This document shows positions 1-6,281 of a DNA stretch of 9,075 nucleotides, in pieces (positions within the stretch are counted from its first letter, which is position 1; every line of letters starts with the position of its first letter). Source of the stretch: Myxococcota bacterium. GTDB taxonomy: Bacteria > Myxococcota > Polyangia > GCA-2747355 > JAKLHH01. The DNA lies in the NCBI GenBank assembly GCA_022710245.1, contig JAKLHH010000231.1, forward strand, positions 1-9,075. The letters run 5' to 3'. A model generated the notes under the pieces. The model did not search any database. It worked only from the letters and a program-made list of their open reading frames with translations, and was not told the origin of the DNA. The translations under genes were made by a program, and so were the position numbers.

Positions 1-1
1 C

Positions 2-1129
2 ACCACGGGCAACCCGACCGCGACCGACCCGACCGCGACCGACCTCCAGCTCTGGCAGGGCGGTCCCTTCTTCAAGCTCCAGCAGAGGCTGGGGGTGGTG
101 CGGGGCAACGCGCTCGATGCGCCCCGGCAGGTCCTGCTGGTCGCCGCGGTCGCCTGGCTGCCCGTCGAGGTCATCAGCCTGGTGCAGAGCCTCGCCTCGG
201 GGCGCTGGGAGCCGCTCCTCTATCGCTTCGACATGCACGTGCGCTTCCTGATCAGCGTGCCGCTGCTCTTCCTCGCCGGGCTGAAGGTCGGCGACCGCGT
301 CGACGAGTCCCTGCGCTACCTGCGGGAGTCGGGGATCCTCGGCGACGCGCAGCGGCCTGCCTACGAGGTCGCCCGGCGGCAGGTCGAGCGGCTACGCGAC
401 TCGCCGCTCGCCGCGGCCCTGCTGCTGGCCATCGCAGTGCTCGCCGCGCTCCCGGCTCTGCGCACCGCGCGCGGGCTGCTCGCCTGGTGGCACCTCGCGG
501 TCGCGCTCCCCATCTTCCGCTTCCTCCTCCTCCGCTGGGCCTACCGCTGGTGCCTCTGGGCCTGGCTGCTCACCCGTCTCTCGCGGCTCGAGCTCGGCCT
601 GGTCGGGACCCACCCCGATCGCTGCGGCGGCCTCGGTCCCCTCGACCACCCCTCGCGCAACTTCGAGCTCACGGGCCTGGCCGTGGGCTCCATGCTCGCC
701 GCCAGCTGGGGCTCCCGGATCGCCTTCGACGGCGTCACCTTCCACCAGCTCCTCGATCTCATCGCGGGCTACGTGCTGCTCGTGGTCTTCATCGCCGTTG
801 CGCCCCTGCTCGTCTTCGTGGGCCCGCTGCAGCGCCTCAAGCGCAAGACCCGCCGCGAGCTCAGCGCGCTGGCCCTCGCCTACTCGCTCGCCTTCCGCGC
901 CCAGTGGATCGAGGGGCGAGCGCCGATGCCGCTCGGCACTCCCGACCCGCAGTCGCTGGCGGACCTCGGCACCTCGTTCGAGGTCATGGCGGACGCGCGG
1001 GTGGTGCCGATCTCGGTCCGGCTGCTGACCGAGCTCGCCGTGGTGGCGCTGCTCCCGATGCTCCCCCTCTGGGCCAGCACGGTCTCCGCCGCCGAGATCA
1101 TCAAGACGCTGGGCAAGAGCCTGCTCTAG
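2..1129 (+). CDS. multi-pass inner-membrane protein of unknown function (5' end off window)
   Basis: The frame is open to the left edge, so the gene is 5'-partial. A GTG at 95 follows an AGAGG at 84-88, but the residues before it (LWQGGPFFKLQQRLG) look like conserved family sequence leading into the first membrane segment, so I favour a start outside the window. Counting from 95, hydrophobic segments lie near residues 13-33, 50-66, 104-121, 128-160 (one or two helices), 192-210, 220-243 and 308-330. A motif HPDRCGGLGPL at 173-183 sits in the loop after the fourth cluster, and basic residues (RLKRKTRR) follow the sixth, which suggests a cytoplasmic loop. No catalytic or transport signature is recognised. 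I recall similar hypothetical proteins with the HPDRxGGLG motif, but no known function. The next gene starts 96 bases downstream, apparently from its own promoter. Confidence 0.72.
   Translation, partial: TTGNPTATDPTATDLQLWQGGPFFKLQQRLGVVRGNALDAPRQVLLVAAVAWLPVEVISLVQSLASGRWEPLLYRFDMHVRFLISVPLLFLAGLKVGDRVDESLRYLRESGILGDAQRPAYEVARRQVERLRDSPLAAALLLAIAVLAALPALRTARGLLAWWHLAVALPIFRFLLLRWAYRWCLWAWLLTRLSRLELGLVGTHPDRCGGLGPLDHPSRNFELTGLAVGSMLAASWGSRIAFDGVTFHQLLDLIAGYVLLVVFIAVAPLLVFVGPLQRLKRKTRRELSALALAYSLAFRAQWIEGRAPMPLGTPDPQSLADLGTSFEVMADARVVPISVRLLTELAVVALLPMLPLWASTVSAAEIIKTLGKSLL
13..44 (+). repeat. 15-bp perfect tandem repeat, two copies
   Basis: The unit CCCGACCGCGACCGA occurs at 13-27 and again at 28-42, and two bases of a third copy follow. 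The unit is a multiple of three and is read in the frame of the membrane protein as Pro-Thr-Ala-Thr-Asp twice. It makes a flexible N-terminal linker if the gene starts upstream. Copy-number change would alter length without shifting the frame. Confidence 0.6.
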
Positions 1130-1162
1130 CCGCCGCGCCGGTCGCGCGCCGCTCCATTCGCC

Positions 1163-1190
1163 TTGAAGCGTGTGCGTCGGCCGTCATACT
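1163..1190 (+). promoter_or_regulatory. putative sigma70-type promoter of the barrel gene
   Basis: TTGAAG at 1163-1168 and CATACT at 1185-1190 are separated by 16 bases. Each matches its -35 or -10 consensus at four of six positions. They stand out as AT-richer patches in a very GC-rich spacer, and a start near 1197 would leave a short leader to the GTG at 1226. Base pattern only; the organism's sigma preferences are unknown. Confidence 0.3.
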
Positions 1191-1225
1191 TCGTCCTGGC
1201 TCGGCTCGGGCGGCGGGAGGCGGAC

Positions 1226-2638
1226 GTGGGGCAGCTGGGCAGGCACCTCGGGACTTCGATCGCTGCGACCTGCTGGCTGCTCGCGACGACCGCAGGTCAC
1301 GCGGCGCCGGCGTCCCGCGAGGCCGCGACGGTCTCGGCGACGGCCTCGGCCGAGCCGCCCGACACGCGCGAGCTGCCGCCGAGCTCGGCTCCACCCGGCG
1401 CGCGGCGGCCGCGACCCAGCTATGATGGACGGCCCCGGCCGGCTGCCTCGGCGCGAGCGGTCGTGCTCTGGGTCCCGCGGGTGGTCCTCCTCCCCGTCCA
1501 CCTGGTCCTCGACTCGCTGGTGCGCTGGCCGCTGGTCCAGCTCTCGAAGCTCGGCGAGGAGCATCACATCTTCCCCTGGCTGCGCTGGTTCTTCGTCTGG
1601 CGCGACGGCCGGATGGGGCTCATCCCCACCTTCCTCTACGAGTTCGGGCTCAGCCCCTCGGTGGGGATCTACTTCTTCGCCGACGACCTGCTCGGGCGCG
1701 GCCACCAGCTGACCCTGCACGGCGGCTTCTGGAGCCACGACTGGATCGCCGTGCAGGGGCACAGCGACTGGCAGCGACCCGGCGGGGTTCGCCTCGGCCT
1801 GCACGGCCGCTACGTGCGGCGTCCGGACCAGCCCTTCTTCGGCATCGGACCGGCCACGCTGAGCTCGGAGCAGAGCTACTACCGGCGCAACATCGTCGAC
1901 GCCTGGGGCACGGTGAGCGCCGAGCTCGGCGGCCTCAACCGCTTCAGCCTCCGCCTCGGCTACCGCCGCGCCAGCTTCGCCGAGGGGCAGACGCCCTCCA
2001 TCGACACGTTCTTCGACGCCGCCGCCATCCCCGGCTTCGCCGGCTACAGCCTGGTCGGAGGGACGCTGCGCCTCGCGCTCGACACCCGGCAGCCGCGGCT
2101 CACCAACCCGGAGACGGGGCTGCGGCTCGAGCTCTTCACCGCCTACCGCATCGACCCGGGGAACCGCGCGCTGTGCTTCGTGCGCTGGGGCGGAGAGGCG
2201 GCCGGCATGCTCGACCTCACCGGCAGGCGCCACGTGCTCGGCCTCCGGGTCTTCGCCGCGGGCGTCGAGAACGTCGGCACCGACCCGGTGCCCTTCACCG
2301 AGCTGATCGTGATGGGCGGGCGACGCCGGATGCGGGGCTACCTGTGGGGCCGCTTCCGCGGCGAGAGCGCCCTCGAGATCACCACCAGCTACCGCTACCC
2401 GATCTGGGCCTACCTCGACGCCGAGCTCTTCCTCAACCTGGGCAACGCCTTCAGCGCCCACTTCGAGGAGATCGCCCTGCAGCGGATGTTCCTCGGCTGG
2501 GGCCTGGCCCTGCGCACCGCCGTGAAGCGTGACATCTCCTTCGACCTGATCGTCGGGGGCGGGACCAGCCGCCTGGACTCGCGCCTGCTCAAGGCCGACT
2601 CCTTCAGCTTCACCGTCGGCCTTCACCCGGGGTTCTGA
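1226..2638 (+). CDS. Omp85/BamA-like outer-membrane beta-barrel protein without POTRA domains
   Basis: Predicted exported outer-membrane barrel of 470 aa. I chose the GTG at 1226 because GGGAGG (1215-1220) lies five bases before it and it opens directly into a signal peptide (residues 1 to about 26, hydrophobic core SIAATCWLLA, Ala-rich end). An upstream TTG at 1163 would put extra residues before the signal and coincides with the putative -35 box. Residues 27-75 are a Pro/Ala/Arg-rich linker. Residues 78-130 are a hydrophobic and aromatic stretch with no sign of POTRA repeats. From about 135 to the end there are alternating amphipathic strands. Residues 366-380 (RRRMRGYLWGRFRGE) match the Omp85 loop-6 V/M-R-G-F/Y motif, and the protein ends in Phe, as barrels recognised by the BAM machinery do. 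Whether it inserts or exports a partner or is a plain barrel is not shown. The next gene starts one base after the stop, and its product is the obvious candidate partner. Confidence 0.85.
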   Translation: MGQLGRHLGTSIAATCWLLATTAGHAAPASREAATVSATASAEPPDTRELPPSSAPPGARRPRPSYDGRPRPAASARAVVLWVPRVVLLPVHLVLDSLVRWPLVQLSKLGEEHHIFPWLRWFFVWRDGRMGLIPTFLYEFGLSPSVGIYFFADDLLGRGHQLTLHGGFWSHDWIAVQGHSDWQRPGGVRLGLHGRYVRRPDQPFFGIGPATLSSEQSYYRRNIVDAWGTVSAELGGLNRFSLRLGYRRASFAEGQTPSIDTFFDAAAIPGFAGYSLVGGTLRLALDTRQPRLTNPETGLRLELFTAYRIDPGNRALCFVRWGGEAAGMLDLTGRRHVLGLRVFAAGVENVGTDPVPFTELIVMGGRRRMRGYLWGRFRGESALEITTSYRYPIWAYLDAELFLNLGNAFSAHFEEIALQRMFLGWGLALRTAVKRDISFDLIVGGGTSRLDSRLLKADSFSFTVGLHPGF

Positions 2639-2639
2639 C

Positions 2640-4376
2640 GTGGACACCTTCCCCCTCAGGCTCGCGCTCGCGCTCGCTCTCGCGCTCCAGGGCGGCTGCC
2701 AGGGTCACGCCGTGCGGCGGTTCCCGCTGGCGGCGCCGCTCTGGAACGATCCCGATCGCAACCCGGTGCCGCGCAGGCCCGCGAAGTACTTCTCCGGTCT
2801 CTACACCGGCGGGTTCGAGGAGAGCGTGCTGCGTCCCCTGATCGACCCGCTCGCGCTGCCGCTCCCCGGCGAGGCGGTGAACGTGAACGCCGTCGACGAG
2901 GTGCCGGACAGCTCGTGGTTCGAAGACCGCATCGGACGGCGCCCGCTGTCGCCGCGCGAGGCCGCCCTCGGCAGCTGCCAGCCCTCGGACCTCGAGGGGC
3001 TGCGCGGCCCCTGGCAGGTGACCTCGAGCAAGGACGAGGGCCTCACGCCCGGCTTCTTCGTGCGCGCGCGCGGCGGCCAGCGCTACCTCTTCAAGCTCGA
3101 CGACCCGAAGAACCAGCCCGAGCGGGCCAGCGCGGCGGACGTCGTCGTCTCGCGCCTCTACCACGCGCTCGGCTACTTCACCCCCTGCAACCAGGTGGTG
3201 ACCTTCCGCCCCGAGGAGCTGGTGCTCGCGAGCGACGCGACCTTCGAGAACGACCGCGGGCTCCGCCGGCACCTCACCCGCGAGCGGCTGGCCGAGCTCC
3301 TGGGCAAGGGGCTGCGGCTCCGCGACGGACGGCTGCGCGCGCTGGCGAGCCGGCTGCTGCCGGGCGAGCCGCTGGGTCCGCACCCGGCGCGCGGCGTGCG
3401 CGGGGACGATCCGAACGACGTCGTCCCGCACGAGGACCGCCGCGAGCTGCGCGCCGAGCGCCTGCTCGTCGCCTGGGTCGGCCACTTCGACACGCGGGAG
3501 GAGAACTCCCTCGACGCCTGGGTCGAGGAGGGAGGCCGCCGCTTCGTCCGCCACTACCAGCTCGACTTCGGCGACAGCTTCGGCGGGGAGTGGGCGGGGG
3601 CTGACCGGCTGAACCGCAGCGTCGGCCACGGCCACTACTGGGACCTCGGCCAGATCTTCACCGACCTCCTCAGCCTCGGGGCCGTGCGGCGGCCCTGGTA
3701 CGGGCCCTGGCCCCGGCCGGGGGGCGCGATCTTCGGCTACTTCGGCTGGAGCGACCTGCAGCCCTCGCGCTGGAGGTCGATCACTCCCCACCCCGCCTAC
3801 GAGCGGATGACCTGGCGCGACGCGCTCTGGATGGTCCGCGGCATCGTGCGGCTCAGCGACGAGCACCTGCGCGCGGTGGTGCGCGAGGCCAGGCTCAGCG
3901 ATCCCGACGCCGAGCGCTACCTCCTGCAGGCGCTGATCGAGCGGCGTGACCGGATCGCCGCCGAGTACCTCGGGCGTCACGTCCCGCTCGCCGAGGCGAC
4001 GCTGCAGCGCTCTCCGGGCGGCGCGAGCAGGCTCTGCTTCGCCGACCTCGGCGTCCGCCACGGCGTGGTCGATCCCGCGCGGGTCGTCTACGCGGTGCGC
4101 CTGCTGGCCGGCGAGCGCCTCGAGCAGGTCCTCGGCGCCGCCCAGCTCCGCCCGCGGGCCGGCCACCCGGACTCGACCTGCCTCCCGCTGCCCCTGGCGG
4201 GGCTGCGGCCGCAGGCGCTCGCTCCTCGCGGCGCGCCGGACGCGCACCCGCTGCGCTACGCGGTGGTCGAGATCACCGTGCGCCGGCCCGGCGTGCCCCC
4301 GGGCACGCTGCGGACGCACCTCTACGACCTCGGCCCCGCTCGCGGCTTCGTGCTCGTCGGCGTCGAGCGACGCTGA
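2640..4376 (+). CDS. exported protein with kinase-like active-site signature, coupled to the Omp85 barrel
   Basis: A protein of 578 aa starting at GTG 2640, one base after the barrel gene's stop (TGA-C-GTG), so it is probably translated by coupling; only a weak purine run precedes it. The N-terminus is a signal sequence with an LALALALAL core ending in LQGGC (Cys20). That may be a lipobox, though Gln at -3 is unusual; cleavage after GHA (24) is an alternative. Residues 80-100 hold NVNAVDEVPDSSWF, which I recall from uncharacterised myxobacterial-type proteins. Central motifs follow kinase order: Lys152 in YLFKLDDP, a helix with Glu161, then His282-Phe-Asp284-x4-Asn289 and Asp309-Phe-Gly311. 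The H-x-D-x4-N spacing equals that of HRDLKPEN in protein kinases. Residues about 455-578 form a separate beta-rich tail. Activity is inferred from motifs only; no glycine-rich loop is obvious. It could be a HipA- or CotH-type atypical kinase fold, or a pseudokinase. Confidence 0.8.
   Translation: MDTFPLRLALALALALQGGCQGHAVRRFPLAAPLWNDPDRNPVPRRPAKYFSGLYTGGFEESVLRPLIDPLALPLPGEAVNVNAVDEVPDSSWFEDRIGRRPLSPREAALGSCQPSDLEGLRGPWQVTSSKDEGLTPGFFVRARGGQRYLFKLDDPKNQPERASAADVVVSRLYHALGYFTPCNQVVTFRPEELVLASDATFENDRGLRRHLTRERLAELLGKGLRLRDGRLRALASRLLPGEPLGPHPARGVRGDDPNDVVPHEDRRELRAERLLVAWVGHFDTREENSLDAWVEEGGRRFVRHYQLDFGDSFGGEWAGADRLNRSVGHGHYWDLGQIFTDLLSLGAVRRPWYGPWPRPGGAIFGYFGWSDLQPSRWRSITPHPAYERMTWRDALWMVRGIVRLSDEHLRAVVREARLSDPDAERYLLQALIERRDRIAAEYLGRHVPLAEATLQRSPGGASRLCFADLGVRHGVVDPARVVYAVRLLAGERLEQVLGAAQLRPRAGHPDSTCLPLPLAGLRPQALAPRGAPDAHPLRYAVVEITVRRPGVPPGTLRTHLYDLGPARGFVLVGVERR
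2658..2691 (+). repeat. CTCGCG/CTCGCT hexamer-like run encoding the Leu-Ala signal core
   Basis: Imperfect CTCGCGCTCGCGCTCGCT repetition encodes alternating Leu-Ala in the hydrophobic core of the signal sequence of the kinase-like protein. Changes in six-base steps would keep the frame and alter the core length. Most likely codon bias on a repetitive peptide rather than a regulatory repeat. Confidence 0.4.
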
Positions 4377-4418
4377 GCTCTCCTCGCGCTCGCTCACTGG
4401 CTTCGACGACGTGGAGGG

Positions 4419-5039
4419 TCACGATGGGCGACGGGCAGCCCCGGCGCCGCGGGAGCGACCGATGCGGAGCCTGGTGAGCAGGTCGTCGAAGGAGTGGTCC
4501 GTCAGGTAGTGACGGAAGCGGCTGCGGTAGTTGTTGACGACGCTGACCCCCTCGACGCTGAGGTCGACGACGCGCCAGCCCTCCGCGTACTTCTCGAGGT
4601 AGTAGTCGATCTGCACCGGCTGGCGGCGGCCCCGGACCACGGTCGTGACCATCTGCCGCGCGCCCTCCGCCATGCCGGCCTTGACCGTCACCTGCTCGGT
4701 GCCGGCCAGGCTGTCGATCTGGTCGAGGTAGTAGTTGGCGACCGCGCCGCGGAAGAGCTCCACGAAGCGCGCCCGTCGCGTCGGGTCCAGCTCCCGCCAG
4801 GTCACCCCGAGGCTGCTCCGCGCGATCTCGTCCCAGGCGAAGATGGTGTTCGCCTCCTCGAGGATCCGCTGGCGTCGCTGCGTGCGCCTCGCGGGCCCCT
4901 GCAGCGCCGGGTCGCGCAGGATGGCGAGCACCGCGTGGACCTTGTGCTGGATCAACTCGGTCGCCGCCTGCTCCGCCCCGACGCCGGCCCCGCAGAGGAG
5001 CGTGATGACCGCGAGCGCGCCCCAGCGCCGATACCTCAT
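4419..5039 (-). CDS. mlaC: MlaC-family periplasmic phospholipid-binding protein
   Basis: Predicted soluble periplasmic lipid carrier of 206 aa, the usual MlaC (Ttg2D) length. In the Mla system MlaC shuttles phospholipid between the outer-membrane MlaA complex and the inner-membrane MlaFEDB ABC transporter. A signal peptide covers residues 1-22 (core GALAVITLLCGAGVG, cleavage after GVGA). The mature part shows the family pattern: TIFAWDEIARSSLG (65-78), F-x-x-x-F-R-x-x-V-x-N-Y-Y (92-104), and near the end WRVVDLSVEGVSVVNNYRS (155-173), the family's strongest signature. The start ATG at 5039 follows GGGAGG. No mlaA, mlaD, mlaE or mlaF lies nearby, so it is an orphan here. The related hopanoid-locus protein HpnM shares this fold and cannot be excluded. 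A 10-bp inverted repeat sits immediately upstream of its ribosome-binding site. It converges on the kinase-like gene, 42 bases between stops. Confidence 0.9.
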   Translation of the reverse strand: MRYRRWGALAVITLLCGAGVGAEQAATELIQHKVHAVLAILRDPALQGPARRTQRRQRILEEANTIFAWDEIARSSLGVTWRELDPTRRARFVELFRGAVANYYLDQIDSLAGTEQVTVKAGMAEGARQMVTTVVRGRRQPVQIDYYLEKYAEGWRVVDLSVEGVSVVNNYRSRFRHYLTDHSFDDLLTRLRIGRSRGAGAARRPS

Positions 5040-5052
5040 CGTCCTCCCTGCT

Positions 5053-5096
5053 CCCCGGGTCGGCTGTCACCCTGACTGGCCCGGCTCGACCCGGGG
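5053..5096 (-). promoter_or_regulatory. 10-bp perfect inverted repeat in the mlaC leader
   Basis: CCCCGGGTCG at 5053-5062 and CGACCCGGGG at 5087-5096 are perfect reverse complements with a 24-base loop. The structure lies between the small-protein gene and mlaC and ends three bases before the GGGAGG of mlaC on the transcribed strand. No T-tract follows, so it is not a classical intrinsic terminator. It could be a leader hairpin, a read-through attenuator, an RNA-stability element, or an operator. Confidence 0.4.
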
Positions 5097-5142
5097 CGGC
5101 ACGCCACGCGCACGGCGCCCGCGCCCCGCGCGCCGGCCGAGG

Positions 5143-5358
5143 TCACCAGCGGACCGGCCCCGGGGTGGCAGCGCTCACGGCCACCGTCCTGCGCGTGGTC
5201 CTGCGGGCGACGCCCGCGTAGCTGACCGGCGTCATCGGTCGCCCGACGACGGCCTGCGCCTCACGCACGAGCGGTGCGTCGAACCACAACGAACCCATCA
5301 TCACGAACCCGGCGAGCCCTGCGAGCCAGGCTCGCCGCCTTGTCCTGCGAGTCATCAT
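5143..5358 (-). CDS. small exported protein with GRPxTPxSYAGVARRTxRR motif
   Basis: A 71-aa protein of unknown function. I start it at the ATG at 5358 because AAAGGAAGG (5364-5372) lies five bases ahead; a TTG at 5379 would overlap that ribosome-binding site, and a second ATG follows immediately. The N-terminus is very basic (TRRTRRR at 3-9), followed by a hydrophobic core (AWLAGLAGFVMMGSLWF) and a probable signal-peptidase site after AQA (36). The mature peptide would be only about 35 residues, basic, beginning VVGRPMTPVSYAGVARRTTR. I recall the same motif in other proteobacterial hypothetical proteins, though I cannot name the family. It lies 30 bases after the DUF2092 gene on the same strand, so it is almost certainly co-transcribed. 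An anchored rather than cleaved N-terminus is possible. Confidence 0.7.
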   Translation of the reverse strand: MMTRRTRRRAWLAGLAGFVMMGSLWFDAPLVREAQAVVGRPMTPVSYAGVARRTTRRTVAVSAATPGPVRW

Positions 5359-5388
5359 GACATCCTTCCTTTCACTCAACCTCTTCCA

Positions 5389-6225
5389 TCAACCTTGCGG
5401 GGTGCTCTTGGCGGACGCGCTGAACTGGACCCGCTTGCTCCCGGGCGGGGGCTCGAAGGCGAAGGCGTCGTCCGCCAGCGGGACGTTGGTCTCCCAGCGG
5501 CGGAGCTCGAGCGTGAACTCGGGCTTGCTCTTGATGTCCTTGCTCGTGATCACGTAGCGCAGCGGCAGCGGCTCCGGGCCGTCCTGGATCCAGATCTGGT
5601 AGTCGACGACGCCCTTGGTCATCGCCAGGTGGTGGGCCATCTTGCCGTCGATCGGCTCGAGCCCGATGTAGCGCCCCGTGGTGACGCCGTCGATCAGCGA
5701 CTCGTAGGAGTTGGGCACCAGCAGGTCCCCTCCCGGTGCATCGATCTGCAGCTTGTCCCTGGCCTGGTCGATCGCCGCCGCCAGCTTCCCCGGCGCCGCC
5801 GCGGTCGCGTAGAGCTTCCGCTCCACGCTGACGATGCTGAACTGCGAGCCGTCGTAGCGGAAGATCACGTGGCCCATGGGACCGACGCGGTCGACCCGCA
5901 GGTCCGCCGGTCGCCGGAGCGCGACGCGGGACTCCTTCACCTCCTGGATCTTCTGCCCCTCGGTGGTGACCTTCTCGTCGATGGTCGTCGCCTCGACGCG
6001 GAAGCTCTTCAGCCCGCTCAGGTAGTCGCTCATCCGGCGCAGGACCGCGTCCGCCTTGGGATCGATCACGCCTTCCTGAGCCTTGGCGGCAGCCTGCTCG
6101 GGTGCCGCGTGCGACCGCGCCTCGTGGACCCCCAGCAGCGCCGCCAGCGCCACAGCGCCGGCGAGCGCGAGGCGACCGCCGGTGAACCTCGCGCGCGAGG
6201 CGCGACCCTCTCCATTCCTGTTCAT
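5389..6225 (-). CDS. DUF2092 family periplasmic protein, probably LolA/LolB-like fold
   Basis: Predicted periplasmic protein of 278 aa. The ATG at 6225 is chosen over an in-frame upstream start at 6285 because a GGAG (in GAGGAGAGGAG) stands six bases before it, the next residues form a normal signal peptide (basic start, core LALAGAVALAALLGV, cleavage near SHA at 40), and the longer form would overlap the sulfatase stop. The mature part starts VIDPKADAVLRRMSDYL (53-69), then LKSFRVEATTIDEKVT (72-87), LRRPADLRVDRVGP (103-116) and FRYDGSQFSI (122-131), the pattern I associate with DUF2092. It continues with DYQIWIQDGPEPLPLRYVIT (208-227). Repeated long amphipathic strands suggest a LolA/LolB-like half-barrel that binds lipid or lipoprotein. 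Function is unknown for the family. The gene lies 56 bases after the sulfatase and 30 before the small exported protein. Confidence 0.83.
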   Translation of the reverse strand: MNRNGEGRASRARFTGGRLALAGAVALAALLGVHEARSHAAPEQAAAKAQEGVIDPKADAVLRRMSDYLSGLKSFRVEATTIDEKVTTEGQKIQEVKESRVALRRPADLRVDRVGPMGHVIFRYDGSQFSIVSVERKLYATAAAPGKLAAAIDQARDKLQIDAPGGDLLVPNSYESLIDGVTTGRYIGLEPIDGKMAHHLAMTKGVVDYQIWIQDGPEPLPLRYVITSKDIKSKPEFTLELRRWETNVPLADDAFAFEPPPGSKRVQFSASAKSTPQG

Positions 6226-6281
6226 TCGATGCTCCTCTCCTCGTTGCCCCGCGCTCCTCGCTGGAGCACAGGGATCTGTCT

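Noticed and set aside
1184..2647. Long open frame antisense to the barrel gene
   Set aside because: Its translation is a low-complexity Ala/Glu/Pro/Arg/Val mix with no domain, as expected opposite a GC-rich gene; the + strand has the signal peptide, Omp85 motif and ribosome-binding site.
2610..4397. 595-codon open frame antisense to the kinase-like gene
   Set aside because: Composition is shadow-like (Ala, Glu, Arg, Val, Pro), it overlaps both neighbours, and the + strand reading has clear motifs and a coupled start.
4377..4418. Possible bidirectional terminator between the convergent clusters
   Set aside because: I could find no stable hairpin or T-run in these 42 bases, so no terminator is called.
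6253..6279. Two tiny inverted repeats (GCTCC/GGAGC and ACAG/CTGT) in the sulfatase-DUF2092 gap
   Set aside because: Stems of five and four bases without a T-tract are expected by chance in GC-rich DNA.
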